DNA from: Mucilaginibacter glaciei
Lineage (GTDB): Bacteria; Bacteroidota; Bacteroidia; Sphingobacteriales; Sphingobacteriaceae
NCBI RefSeq assembly: GCF_014773245.1
Contig: NZ_JACWMX010000002.1
Span: 124,001-188,000, forward strand
DNA: 64,000 bases
Direction of reading: 5' to 3'
Numbering within the stretch: the stretch's first letter is position 1; every line of letters starts with the position of its first letter. The position numbers and the translations under genes are program-made. A model generated the notes under the pieces. It worked only from the letters and a program-made list of their open reading frames with translations, had not been told where the DNA came from and searched no databases. Shown piece by piece: positions 19,666-27,705 of the stretch.

Positions 19666-20916
19666 ATGGATACAGTAACGGATAACCATTTGGATTTTGA
19701 AGCAGCCTATGCCCGCTTAAAGGATGTAGTAAAACACACCCCGCTGGAGTATAACCGCGGCCTGTCTGAAAAATACGAATGCGAGATATATTTAAAACGC
19801 GAGGACCTGCAGATCGTTCGCTCTTATAAGTTAAGGGGAGCTTACAACATGATCAGCCGCTTGACAGATGAACAGATGAGCCGTGGTGTGGTTTGCGCCA
19901 GCGCGGGTAACCATGCGCAGGGTGTTGCCTTTTCCTGCAAAAAACTGGGTACAAAGGGCGTTATTTTTATGCCTGAAATCACCCCGAAACAAAAGGTAAA
20001 GCAAACAGAAATGTTTGGTGCCGGCAATGTTGAGCTGGTTTTAACCGGCGACACTTTTGACGATTGCCTTCGCGAGGCGTTGATCTATACTGAGGCCAAC
20101 GGCATGACTTTTATACCCCCTTTCGATAACGAACAAATTATTGAAGGCCAGGGTACTGTTGGCGTAGAGATACTGGATGACCTGTTAGATGTTGAGGTAG
20201 TAATTATGCCGGTTGGTGGTGGCGGCTTGGCCGCAGGTGCGGGTACTTACCTTAAACAAAATAAACCAGGCATCATATTAATAGGCGTTGAACCGGATGG
20301 CGCACCATCTATGATGACTGCTTTAAAAGATGGCAGCCCCGTTACTTTAGGCACCATAGACCGCTTTGTAGACGGTGCTGCTGTAAAGCGTGTTGGCGAG
20401 AAAACCTTTTTGCTTTGTAAAGAAGTCCTTGACGATATGCTTACCGTACCAGAAGGTAAAGTTTGCACTACTATTTTAAAATTATACAACGAGGATGCCA
20501 TTGTAGTTGAACCGGCAGGCGCCTTATCGGTTACTGCATTGGATGCCTTAAAAGATCAGATAAAGGGGAAGAAAGTAGTTTGTGTGATTAGCGGCGGCAA
20601 TAATGATATTGACCGGATGCAGGAGATCAAAGAAAAATCGCTACTTTATGAGGGACTGAAACACTACTTTATTGTCCGTTTCCCGCAACGCCCCGGTGCT
20701 TTGAAATTATTTGTAAACAGTGTACTTTCTCCGGGTGACGACATTACCCGTTTCGAGTTCATCAAAAAGAACTCGAAAGAAAATGGCCCTGCACTGGTGG
20801 GTATAGAATTGAAGTACGCCGAAGATTACCCGGCCCTTTTACACCGAATGGAAGAACACCGCTTTGAAGTAATTGAGTTAAACCGGGACCAGACTTTGTT
20901 TGAATATTTAGTGTGA
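19666..20916 (+). CDS. ilvA: threonine dehydratase (threonine ammonia-lyase)
   Basis: This 416-residue PLP enzyme deaminates threonine to 2-oxobutyrate, the isoleucine precursor. The PLP lysine is Lys55 in RSYKLRGAYN, and the phosphate-binding glycine loop GGGGLAAG lies near residue 184. The C-terminal 85 residues (HYFIVRFPQRPGALKLF onward) form a single ACT-like regulatory domain, so it is the mid-length form with one such domain rather than the two in E. coli IlvA. It follows leuA by 3 bp and closes the branched-chain block; a REP-like repeat and a hairpin follow. Confidence 0.95.
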   Translation: MDTVTDNHLDFEAAYARLKDVVKHTPLEYNRGLSEKYECEIYLKREDLQIVRSYKLRGAYNMISRLTDEQMSRGVVCASAGNHAQGVAFSCKKLGTKGVIFMPEITPKQKVKQTEMFGAGNVELVLTGDTFDDCLREALIYTEANGMTFIPPFDNEQIIEGQGTVGVEILDDLLDVEVVIMPVGGGGLAAGAGTYLKQNKPGIILIGVEPDGAPSMMTALKDGSPVTLGTIDRFVDGAAVKRVGEKTFLLCKEVLDDMLTVPEGKVCTTILKLYNEDAIVVEPAGALSVTALDALKDQIKGKKVVCVISGGNNDIDRMQEIKEKSLLYEGLKHYFIVRFPQRPGALKLFVNSVLSPGDDITRFEFIKKNSKENGPALVGIELKYAEDYPALLHRMEEHRFEVIELNRDQTLFEYLV

Positions 20917-20925
20917 TCAGTAAAT

Positions 20926-21008
20926 GTCATTGCGAGAAGCGCAGCGACGTGGCAATCTTAGCATATTCGCTTGTCCAATGAGATTGCCGCGCTATCGCTC
21001 GCAATGAC
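20926..21008. repeat. REP-like inverted repeat after ilvA
   Basis: Outer arms GTCATTGCGA (20926-20935) and TCGCAATGAC (20999-21008) match perfectly; inner parts (GGCAATCT with AGATTGCC) also pair. It has the same outer word as the element at 13516-13601. Confidence 0.8.
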
Positions 21009-21017
21009 ACTGTTTTT

Positions 21018-21063
21018 ATTTTATTTCAGTCACTCGGCCAGAGCCGGGCGATTGAAATAAAAT
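21018..21063. terminator. convergent hairpin between ilvA and crtI
   Basis: ATTTTATTTCA (21018-21028) pairs perfectly with TGAAATAAAAT (21053-21063), with a small GC-rich hairpin nested inside (CGGC/GCCG). It lies between two converging genes and probably ends transcription from one or both, although no clean U tract follows. Confidence 0.5.
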
Positions 21064-21083
21064 CAGCATGACATGATTGTATA

Positions 21084-22565
21084 TTATGCTCCCAAAATTT
21101 TCATCGCCTCCAATGCAGCAATTTGCCCTGATATCAAAGCAGGCGGCACACCCGGCCCAGGAACGGTTAACTGACCTGTATACAGCATATTTTTAACATG
21201 TTTTGCCCGCATGCTGGGTTTAAAGAATGCGGTTTGAGCCAGCGTATTTGCCAAACCATAAGCATTGCCCTTAAAGGAATGATAATCGTCCTTAAAGTCC
21301 TTTAACGCATAGCTGCGCTTCAGTACGATATGAGCTCTAAGACTTTGCCCGGTAATGTGTTCAAATCTATTGATCATCATATCAAAATACTTTTCGCGGG
21401 TGGCCTCGTCATCTTCCAGTCCGGGAGCTATTGGCATCAGGAAGAAGATATTTTCTCCTCCTTCGGGCGCAGCGCCCGGGTCTGTTTTAGAGGTACAGCA
21501 AACATAAAAAAGCGGTTTGCTGGGCCATTTGGGGTCTTTGTAGATTTCTTTGGCATGCAGCTCAAAATCCTCATCAAAAAATAAATTATGATGCTGGATG
21601 CCCTCGATCTTTTTATCAGTACCAATATAAAACAACAAACTTGATGGCGACATGGTGCGGCTGTCCCAGTATTTTTCGGTGTAGTTCCTGTCCGGTTTAT
21701 TTAAAAGCGACTGGTCTACATGTTCATAATCTGCCCCGGCAATCACAAAATCGGCAGTAAAGTCACCCTGCGTAGTTTTTATTAAACTTACCAGCTTGTT
21801 TGCCACATCAATTTTAGTGACTTCCGTACTCAACCTGATTTCTACACCATAACTTTCGGCAATGCTTACCATAGCCTTTACAATTTCATTCATTCCGCCT
21901 ATGGGGTACCAGGTACCTAATGACAGGTCGGCATAATTCATCATACTGTACATAGCGGGAGTATCTTTAGGCGTAGCACCTAAAAACAACACCGGGAACT
22001 CCAGCAGTTTAATCAGTTTAGGATCTTTAAAGTATTTGCGCACGTGGCTGCTCATGCTGGTAAGCAGCTGCATACTCAAACTTTTTTTGACGAGGTTAAA
22101 GTCGATAAACTCGGTGATATTGTGCGAAGGGCGGAACACATACTCCCCCATCCCTACCTTATACTTGTAAGCTGCCTGGTCTAAAAACTTTCTTAACCCC
22201 ACGCTACTATTGGGTTCAATACTATCAAACAATTGCTCTAACGCGCCCATATCGGCCGGGACATCCAGCACATCATCCTTGCCATAATAAACGCGGTACC
22301 CGGGGTCGAGCCGCTTTAAATCGTAAAAATCAGCCGGTTTTTTTCCGAATAATGCAAAGAAATTCTCAAATACATCGGGCATCCAGTACCAGCTTGGGCC
22401 CATATCAAACTTAAAACCGTCCAGCTCCCAAACCCGGGCGCGGCCGCCTGCCTGGTCGTTTTTTTCTAAAACGGTAACTTTGTACCCTTCCTTAGCCAGC
22501 ACACATGCCGAAGCTAAACCTGAAAAACCCGATCCGATTACTATAACATGCTTCTTTGCATCCAT
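21084..22565 (-). CDS. crtI: phytoene desaturase (CrtI family)
   Basis: This 493-residue FAD flavoprotein desaturates phytoene towards lycopene. The dinucleotide-binding fold is at the N-terminus (VIVIGSGFSGLASA, residues 7-20, then TVLEK), followed by GGRAR. The C-terminal signature region (GQLTVPGPGVPPALISG) is typical of CrtI. I chose the ATG at 22565 (MDAKKHVIV). The frame is open for 86 more codons upstream, but that stretch overlaps crtB on the other strand and is unlike the family. The gene is divergent from crtB, with only 84 bp between the starts, so both probably share a regulatory region. Confidence 0.95.
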   Translation of the reverse strand: MDAKKHVIVIGSGFSGLASACVLAKEGYKVTVLEKNDQAGGRARVWELDGFKFDMGPSWYWMPDVFENFFALFGKKPADFYDLKRLDPGYRVYYGKDDVLDVPADMGALEQLFDSIEPNSSVGLRKFLDQAAYKYKVGMGEYVFRPSHNITEFIDFNLVKKSLSMQLLTSMSSHVRKYFKDPKLIKLLEFPVLFLGATPKDTPAMYSMMNYADLSLGTWYPIGGMNEIVKAMVSIAESYGVEIRLSTEVTKIDVANKLVSLIKTTQGDFTADFVIAGADYEHVDQSLLNKPDRNYTEKYWDSRTMSPSSLLFYIGTDKKIEGIQHHNLFFDEDFELHAKEIYKDPKWPSKPLFYVCCTSKTDPGAAPEGGENIFFLMPIAPGLEDDEATREKYFDMMINRFEHITGQSLRAHIVLKRSYALKDFKDDYHSFKGNAYGLANTLAQTAFFKPSMRAKHVKNMLYTGQLTVPGPGVPPALISGQIAALEAMKILGA

Positions 22566-22649
22566 CAGCAGCCAAATTAAGCAAATGTTATGGCCAATGT
22601 AAAAAACAATACCACATTCTTTTGTATTTTTACCGTAACTGACCCGCCA

Positions 22650-23483
22650 ATGAATTTGTTTGATAAAACGTGTTTTGAATGCAGTAAACTGATCACAAAG
22701 CAGTATAGTACGTCGTTCAGTAATGGTATCAACGCTTTTGAAAAGCGCTTCAGATACCCGGTTTATGCCATATATGGCTTTGTACGCTATGCTGATGAAA
22801 TTGTAGACACTTTTTATGACCATGATCAGCGCCTTTTAATAGATGAGTTTCGGGAAGAAACCTTTAAGGCAATTGAAAGGGGCATTAGTACTAACCCTGT
22901 GTTGCAATCGTTTCAGCAGGTAGTAAACCAATACGGGATAGAAAAACAACTGATAGAAGCGTTCCTGAATTCCATGAAAATGGATCTGGATAAAACCGCA
23001 TACGACGATGAAGGCTATAAAACTTATATTTATGGCTCTGCAGAGGTGGTTGGTTTGATGTGCTTGCGTGTATTTGTAGAGAACAATTGTGAGCTGTATG
23101 ACCAACTGGTACCCAAAGCACGCAGCTTAGGTTCGGCATTCCAGAAAATAAACTTTTTAAGGGATATCAAGTCGGATTATGAAGACCGTGGGCGCACATA
23201 TTTCCCCGACGTCGATTTTCAGAAATTTACCGAAGCCGATAAGGCTTTTATAGAAAAGGACATTAAACAAGATTTTGACGATGCCCTGGTCGGGATTAAG
23301 CTGCTACCAACGGGCAGCCGCCTGGGTGTGTACGTAGCTTATACTTATTACCTACAGCTATTTAAGAACATCAAGCGTACAACAGCCATTACCATTATGC
23401 AACAACGTATAAGAGTGTCTGACACGCGCAAATTGAGTTTGTATTTTAAGGCTGTGCTACATCAAAAACTTAAAGTGATTTAA
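22650..23483 (+). CDS. crtB: phytoene synthase
   Basis: This 277-residue squalene/phytoene synthase family enzyme condenses two geranylgeranyl diphosphates to phytoene. Both Asp-rich motifs are visible: RYADEIVDTF (Asp49, Asp53) and RDIKSDYEDRGR (Asp172, Asp176). The start at 22650 (MNLFDKTCF) matches the family; an in-frame ATG 60 bp upstream would add an unrelated hydrophobic tail that overlaps the crtI promoter region. It leads a plus-strand operon with an unknown gene, a lycopene cyclase and a cytochrome b5-like gene. Confidence 0.95.
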   Translation: MNLFDKTCFECSKLITKQYSTSFSNGINAFEKRFRYPVYAIYGFVRYADEIVDTFYDHDQRLLIDEFREETFKAIERGISTNPVLQSFQQVVNQYGIEKQLIEAFLNSMKMDLDKTAYDDEGYKTYIYGSAEVVGLMCLRVFVENNCELYDQLVPKARSLGSAFQKINFLRDIKSDYEDRGRTYFPDVDFQKFTEADKAFIEKDIKQDFDDALVGIKLLPTGSRLGVYVAYTYYLQLFKNIKRTTAITIMQQRIRVSDTRKLSLYFKAVLHQKLKVI

Positions 23484-23496
23484 ACTGTAACTGCCT

Positions 23497-24066
23497 ATGC
23501 CGATCCAATTAAGATACTATCTCGTTTCGATGTTACTGATTTTGTGGATGCCACTGGCACAAGGTCATATATTTTCTAAACACATTGATCTGTCCGAGCC
23601 CAATCTGCCTGCTATACGTAAACTACTGATCGCCGCGTTGGATAGTAAAAAAACCACCGATTCTTTGTACATCAACCTGGAAAGCATAAAGAACCGGTCG
23701 GCATTGTTAACTGGTTACATGGGCGCATTAGAAGCGTTAAAAGCGAAGCATACCTGGAACCCGTACTTCAAAATTAAATATTTGAATGATTGTGAAAAAA
23801 CATTTGCAAAAGCCGTTACACGTGATCCACACAATATAGAGATCCGATTTATGAGATTCTCAATCGAACATAACGTACCAAACTTTTTGGGTTATAATAA
23901 CAACCTGGTGACCGATCGTCAGGAGATCATCAGGCAGGTGGATAATCAGTACTATGCCCAGGCAGATAAATTACTGGTAAAAACCATTATCAGCTTTTTG
24001 ATTGAATCTAAACGCTGCACGCTTGGGGAAATCACCGACCTTAAAAAACATTTAGCCTCCTTATAG
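23497..24066 (+). CDS. conserved-looking exported protein of the carotenoid operon, unknown function
   Basis: This is a 189-residue protein. Residues 5-23 are hydrophobic and end QG, giving a likely signal peptide, so the protein is probably periplasmic or membrane-attached. The remainder is mainly helical and charged (LRYY, NCEKTFAKAV, HNIEIRFMRFSIEHNVP), which could suit a helical-repeat fold, but no repeat unit is clear. No catalytic motif is evident. It starts 13 bp after crtB and its stop codon overlaps the GTG start of the lycopene cyclase, so it is translated with carotenoid enzymes. A role in carotenoid placement or enzyme support is only inference. Confidence 0.8.
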   Translation: MPIQLRYYLVSMLLILWMPLAQGHIFSKHIDLSEPNLPAIRKLLIAALDSKKTTDSLYINLESIKNRSALLTGYMGALEALKAKHTWNPYFKIKYLNDCEKTFAKAVTRDPHNIEIRFMRFSIEHNVPNFLGYNNNLVTDRQEIIRQVDNQYYAQADKLLVKTIISFLIESKRCTLGEITDLKKHLASL

Positions 24067-24749
24067 TGAAGTACACCTATTTGCTTATCAACGTATTAAC
24101 AATTTTCTTCCCGGTGGTATTATCGTTTGACAAGCGCGTAGCTTTTCATAAAAGCTGGAAATTTATCTGGCCCGGCATGGCTGTTACGGGTTTACTTTTT
24201 TTGTTTTGGGATGTTTTATTCACCGTTCACGGCGTATGGTCATTTAACGATAAGTATATCACCGGTATTAAATTCTTCGAACTACCGGTTGAGGAGATCC
24301 TGTTCTTCCTGACGGTGCCTTTTGCCTGCATCTTTATTTATGCCTGCCTAAATCACTACATAAAATGGTCTATTGGGAACGATGTAGCCCGGAGCATAGC
24401 AGGTATCATTGCCTTGGCTTGTGCATTTATATTGATGGGGCACTTTGATAAACTATACACCGCGGTCACTTTTAGCCTTCTGGGATTAGTGTTATTAGCG
24501 TTACTTTTTGTGTTGAAAGCCAATTGGTTAGCTCGGTTTTTCATGGCTTTTGTGGTATCGCTTATCCCCTTTTACATCGTTAATGGCTTGCTCACATCTA
24601 TTCCGGTGGTATTATATAACAACGACCAAAATCTGGGTATCCGTGTAGGGACCATACCGTTTGAGGATCACTTTTACAGTATGGCGCTTCTACTGATGAA
24701 TATCGCTTTCTTTGAATACTTTAAATCGAAAAGAACTGCTACATTATGA
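24066..24749 (+). CDS. crtYcd: lycopene beta-cyclase, CrtYc-CrtYd fused type
   Basis: This 227-residue integral membrane protein has about six to seven hydrophobic helices. The first cyclase repeat shows FWDVLFTVHGVWSFND (48-62) and ELPVEEILFF (72-81). The second shows IPFEDHFYSM near the C-terminus. These are the hallmarks of the heterodimer-type lycopene cyclase fused in one chain, as in Bacteroidota and archaea, and distinct from FAD-dependent CrtY. It converts lycopene to beta-carotene. It starts with GTG overlapping the previous stop (TAGTG) and overlaps the next gene by 4 bp, so translation is coupled. Confidence 0.92.
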   Translation: MKYTYLLINVLTIFFPVVLSFDKRVAFHKSWKFIWPGMAVTGLLFLFWDVLFTVHGVWSFNDKYITGIKFFELPVEEILFFLTVPFACIFIYACLNHYIKWSIGNDVARSIAGIIALACAFILMGHFDKLYTAVTFSLLGLVLLALLFVLKANWLARFFMAFVVSLIPFYIVNGLLTSIPVVLYNNDQNLGIRVGTIPFEDHFYSMALLLMNIAFFEYFKSKRTATL

Positions 24750-24982
24750 TCGAGTTGCCCGTATATACCAAGTCACAATTAGCGCTACGAAACGGACAAG
24801 ATAAACCGCAGATCTGGGTGGCTTATAAAGGCTTGATCTATGACGTTACCGATAGCCGGCTTTGGCGCAACGGTAAACACTACGAACACTGGGCCGGGCA
24901 AGACCTAACCGACGAATTAGCCGATGCACCACATACCGAAACGGTTTTTGAAAAGCTTGTAGTAATAGGCAAACTAGCCTAA
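24746..24982 (+). CDS. cytochrome b5-like heme-binding domain protein
   Basis: This 78-residue protein is a bare cytochrome b5-type domain: YTKSQLALRNGQDKPQIWVAY then GLIYDVTDSRLW, followed by His45/His48 and His63, candidate axial heme ligands. There is no signal peptide or membrane anchor, so it should be cytosolic or bound to a partner. It overlaps the lycopene cyclase gene by 4 bp (ATGA), making it part of the carotenoid operon. It could pass electrons to a di-iron enzyme such as the carotene hydroxylase encoded at 27140-27577, although CrtZ usually uses ferredoxin; this pairing is speculative. The family is common as small stand-alone proteins of unclear role. Confidence 0.8.
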   Translation: MIELPVYTKSQLALRNGQDKPQIWVAYKGLIYDVTDSRLWRNGKHYEHWAGQDLTDELADAPHTETVFEKLVVIGKLA

Positions 24983-25096
24983 CCGTATGGATTAAATTGA
25001 ATTTTTAACTAAAAATATCTTTCTAATTAACTTTGTTGTGATTGTATGAGCCTGTCAGATACAAAAATATGTTGTCTGATAAAAATCGGCTAAAAC

Positions 25097-25130
25097 GACA
25101 AAGCCCACGTTTTCTAAGGTGGGCTTTGTC
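25097..25130 (-). terminator. terminator between cytochrome b5 gene and ECF sigma gene
   Basis: A perfect 12-bp stem (GACAAAGCCCAC, 25097-25108, with 25119-25130) closes a 10-nt loop. On the minus strand it is followed by GTTTTAG, fitting termination of the sigma factor transcript. It may also stop plus-strand transcripts of the carotenoid operon. Confidence 0.75.
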
Positions 25131-25156
25131 TATATGTATTTGAGTTTAATTATCTC

Positions 25157-25693
25157 TTACATTTCGGCGTAAACCGGTTTTGCAACACCATTATCATAAG
25201 CTTTCAAACCTTTTTTAAGTAATTTGCGCGCTACATGAATGCGGGTTTTAACAGTACCGATAGGGATAGTTAAATGATCTGCAATCTCATGATATTTATG
25301 GCCTTCAAAATACATAGTGAAAGGTACATAATAATCAGACGGTAAGCGATCTAACGCACGTTTAATATCGTCCATTACAAATTTAGCCTCGCCTTGGTTT
25401 TTAGTTGAACTGAAGACCAAGTTTGGGGACGATATCTCGTCGCTTTTTGTAACAAATGTGCTCATTTTAACAAAACGGCGGTAGTTGTTAATGAAGGTGT
25501 TCTTCATAATCGTATACAACCATCCTTTTAAGTTGGTGCCCTCTTTAAACTTATTATAATAAGTAATGGCTTTCAACATTGTGTCCTGAACAAGGTCGTT
25601 TGCATCATCTGCGTCATGTGTAAAGTGCAAGGCATAAGACCTTAGTGAACTTGCTTGACGTAATACCAGGGTGTTAAACTCAATCTTTGTCAT
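25157..25693 (-). CDS. RNA polymerase sigma factor, ECF type
   Basis: This 178-residue sigma-70 family protein has region 2 (ALHFTHDADDANDLVQDTML, then the FKEGTNLKGWLYTIMKN core-binding part) and region 4 (YHEIADHLTIPIGTVKTRIH helix-turn-helix). Regions 1 and 3 are absent, as in ECF sigma factors. No anti-sigma gene is adjacent: crtYcd/b5 converge on one side and murB lies on the other. ECF factors control carotenoid genes in some bacteria, but nothing here proves that link. A TATGTTTG box lies about 30 bp upstream of its start, so it appears to be transcribed by the housekeeping sigma. Confidence 0.93.
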   Translation of the reverse strand: MTKIEFNTLVLRQASSLRSYALHFTHDADDANDLVQDTMLKAITYYNKFKEGTNLKGWLYTIMKNTFINNYRRFVKMSTFVTKSDEISSPNLVFSSTKNQGEAKFVMDDIKRALDRLPSDYYVPFTMYFEGHKYHEIADHLTIPIGTVKTRIHVARKLLKKGLKAYDNGVAKPVYAEM

Positions 25694-25722
25694 TCTGTTA
25701 ATGTTTTGTATTGAGTATTATT

Positions 25723-25730
25723 CAAACATA
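25723..25730 (-). promoter_or_regulatory. -7 box (TATGTTTG) for the ECF sigma gene
   Basis: An exact TAnnTTTG match lies 29 bp upstream of the sigma factor ATG on the minus strand. A matching -33 TTG was not found at normal spacing. Confidence 0.4.
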
Positions 25731-25962
25731 GTACCAACTTATTTTGTATACACCCATAACTATAACTGACCTAAACAGTGCCTAGTGCACTTTGTGTAGC
25801 ATGGCAATTTGTCAAATTATTGTAAAACGCTGTAAATCAATATGCTATAAACAAACAAAAATAATTTACCAGGCACAGGTACTTATAGGTAACTTAACCT
25901 TAATAATTCCTTTAACTTGTTGGAGATGAATATTTAATGAAATTTTCTTTGAGGTAAAAATA

Positions 25963-26982
25963 TTAACTAATAATATTCACCTCGCGTTGTAATTTAACGC
26001 CAAATTTAGTGTACACACTGTCTATGATTTGCGACGAAAGACTGTACACTTCTGCACCCGTTGCCCCGCCGTGGTTAACCAATACCAATGCCTGGTTCTT
26101 CCATGTGCCGGTATTTCCTACAGTTTTTCCCTTCCAGCCACACTGCTCTATTAGCCATCCGGCAGCTAACTTTACATAGCCCTCGCCGGCAGGATAATTA
26201 ACCACATCCGGGAACTGTGCTATAACAGGCGCAAATTCTTCTGCAGTAATCACCGGGTTTTTAAAGAAACTCCCCGCGTTACCAATAGTAGATGGATCGG
26301 GCAGTTTAGAAACACGGATATGTGATACCACCTGCGATACATCCTTTATAGTAGGTTCTGTGATGCCGCGATTGGTCAGTTCCTGCTCTATCGCACCGTA
26401 TTTAATGTTAATGTTAGGATTTAAGGATAAGCGGAACTTTACCGATACGATAATATACTGCCCGGCCAGTTCGGTTTTAAATACACTTTCGCGGTAGCCG
26501 AACTTGCAATCTTCTTTGGTAAATGTGCGGATGTCGCCCGTGGCGATCTCGACCGCCTGGCAACTCTCGAATACATCTTTCAGCTCAACTCCATACGCCC
26601 CAATGTTTTGAATAGGCGACGCCCCAACAGATCCGGGGATCAAACTCAGGTTTTCCATACCGGCGTAACCGCGGTCTACGCAGAAATTCACCAGGTCGTT
26701 CCAAACCTCGCCGGCACCCGCTTCTACAAAAACATCATCGTGACTGATGCGGTGTTCGATACCGCGGATATTCAGGCGGATCACCAGGCCATCAAAATCG
26801 GCCACCATCAACATATTACTGCCACCGCCTAAAACCAGACGGGGCATTTGCAGCCACTTCGGGTCGGCAAAAAGTTCGGTAACCTCATCAGCATGGCTGA
26901 TCTCTGCAAAATACCGGGCATTGGCATCGATACCAAAAGTGTTGAAGTTTTTAAGCGATACGTTTTCCTGGATTTGCAGCAT
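25963..26982 (-). CDS. murB: UDP-N-acetylenolpyruvoylglucosamine reductase
   Basis: This 339-residue FAD enzyme reduces UDP-GlcNAc-enolpyruvate to UDP-MurNAc in peptidoglycan precursor synthesis. Conserved parts are LGGGSNML (51-58, FAD phosphate binding), IPGSVGASPIQNIGAYG (115-131), the YRESVF stretch, and NAGSFFKNP with the catalytic serine. The length and the GYRESVFK loop fit type I MurB. I chose the ATG at 26982; the frame continues 65 codons upstream without family similarity. It is on the same strand as crtZ, 157 bp downstream of it, and this gap has no feature I can name. Confidence 0.95.
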   Translation of the reverse strand: MLQIQENVSLKNFNTFGIDANARYFAEISHADEVTELFADPKWLQMPRLVLGGGSNMLMVADFDGLVIRLNIRGIEHRISHDDVFVEAGAGEVWNDLVNFCVDRGYAGMENLSLIPGSVGASPIQNIGAYGVELKDVFESCQAVEIATGDIRTFTKEDCKFGYRESVFKTELAGQYIIVSVKFRLSLNPNINIKYGAIEQELTNRGITEPTIKDVSQVVSHIRVSKLPDPSTIGNAGSFFKNPVITAEEFAPVIAQFPDVVNYPAGEGYVKLAAGWLIEQCGWKGKTVGNTGTWKNQALVLVNHGGATGAEVYSLSSQIIDSVYTKFGVKLQREVNIIS

Positions 26983-27139
26983 GATGCGAATTTCGGAATT
27001 TTTGGAGATTTGGCAACTTTTAAAGTTACGCAAGCGTTTACTCTTACCGTAGCACTTTGTTAATCCCGCTGTTTCAAGCGTCCACGTTTGAACAACCATA
27101 ACTGTCAGCATCCACGCTGATGAATTTGAACTACAGAAC

Positions 27140-27577
27140 TTACTTAAACCACTTCTTCCCCACAACCAACAGCCCAAACTCTTCCGAGGGGTTCTTTTCT
27201 GTGGTTTTGTGGTGGATCTTATGCGCCCGGCGGATAGCCATTAAATAGCGATTATCGCTTTTAAAGGCTTTGAAACGATTATGGATAAACCAGTCATGGA
27301 AAATAAAGTAGATACAGCCGTAGGTACTAATGCCGGCACCTATCCAAAAGCGATAATCTAAATTTTCATGCCCTGCCCACATCAGCCATAAGGCTAACGA
27401 TGCAAAACCAATACTAAACAAGTCGTTCAGTTCGAACCAGCCATGCCGCTGCTGATGGTGCGTTTTATGGATAAACCACAGCGGTCCGTGAAATAGGAAT
27501 TTATGCATGGCCCAGGAGGCCAGTTCCATGACGGCGATGGTCGCTACAATTATTCCAATATTGATTACTATCTGCAT
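27140..27577 (-). CDS. crtZ: beta-carotene hydroxylase (CrtZ type)
   Basis: This 145-residue membrane-bound di-iron hydroxylase of the fatty acid hydroxylase superfamily has all four histidine clusters: HKFLFH (25-30), HKTHH (37-41), HDWFIH (94-99) and HKIHH (119-123). It hydroxylates the beta-ionone rings of beta-carotene to give zeaxanthin. Hydrophobic segments at about 3-22, 57-68 and 78-94 fit a small membrane protein. It is separated from the crtI/crtB cluster by murB and the sigma gene, but its function completes that pathway. No carotene ketolase is seen, so a zeaxanthin-type end product is inferred. Confidence 0.93.
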   Translation of the reverse strand: MQIVINIGIIVATIAVMELASWAMHKFLFHGPLWFIHKTHHQQRHGWFELNDLFSIGFASLALWLMWAGHENLDYRFWIGAGISTYGCIYFIFHDWFIHNRFKAFKSDNRYLMAIRRAHKIHHKTTEKNPSEEFGLLVVGKKWFK

Positions 27578-27589
27578 ACTGTAAATGTA

Positions 27590-27643
27590 AAAAGCAGAAT
27601 CAAATTAAATTGTTCTGCTTTTATTAAATTGTTCTGCTTTTTT
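27590..27643 (-). terminator. terminator after lpdA with a duplicated arm
   Basis: AAAAGCAGAA (27590-27599) can pair with TTCTGCTTTT at either 27613-27622 or 27632-27641, because about 19 bp (TTAAATTGTTCTGCTTTT plus one base) is tandemly duplicated. On the minus strand the hairpin ends in U-rich sequence, fitting termination of lpdA before crtZ. The two alternative pairings are unusual. Confidence 0.55.
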
Positions 27644-27705
27644 ATGTCCTATCAATTAGCTCACCCCCCGCCCTCTCGAAGAGGGGGATTTAAGATCCGA
27701 AATTC

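Noticed and set aside
22566..22823. 86-codon N-terminal extension of crtI
   Set aside because: It overlaps crtB on the opposite strand, has no similarity in style to the CrtI family, and the FAD-binding motif starts normally from the ATG at 22565.
26983..27177. 65-codon N-terminal extension of murB
   Set aside because: It overlaps the end of crtZ and is low-complexity Cys/Trp/Ser-rich sequence unlike MurB; the ATG at 26982 gives the standard N-terminus.
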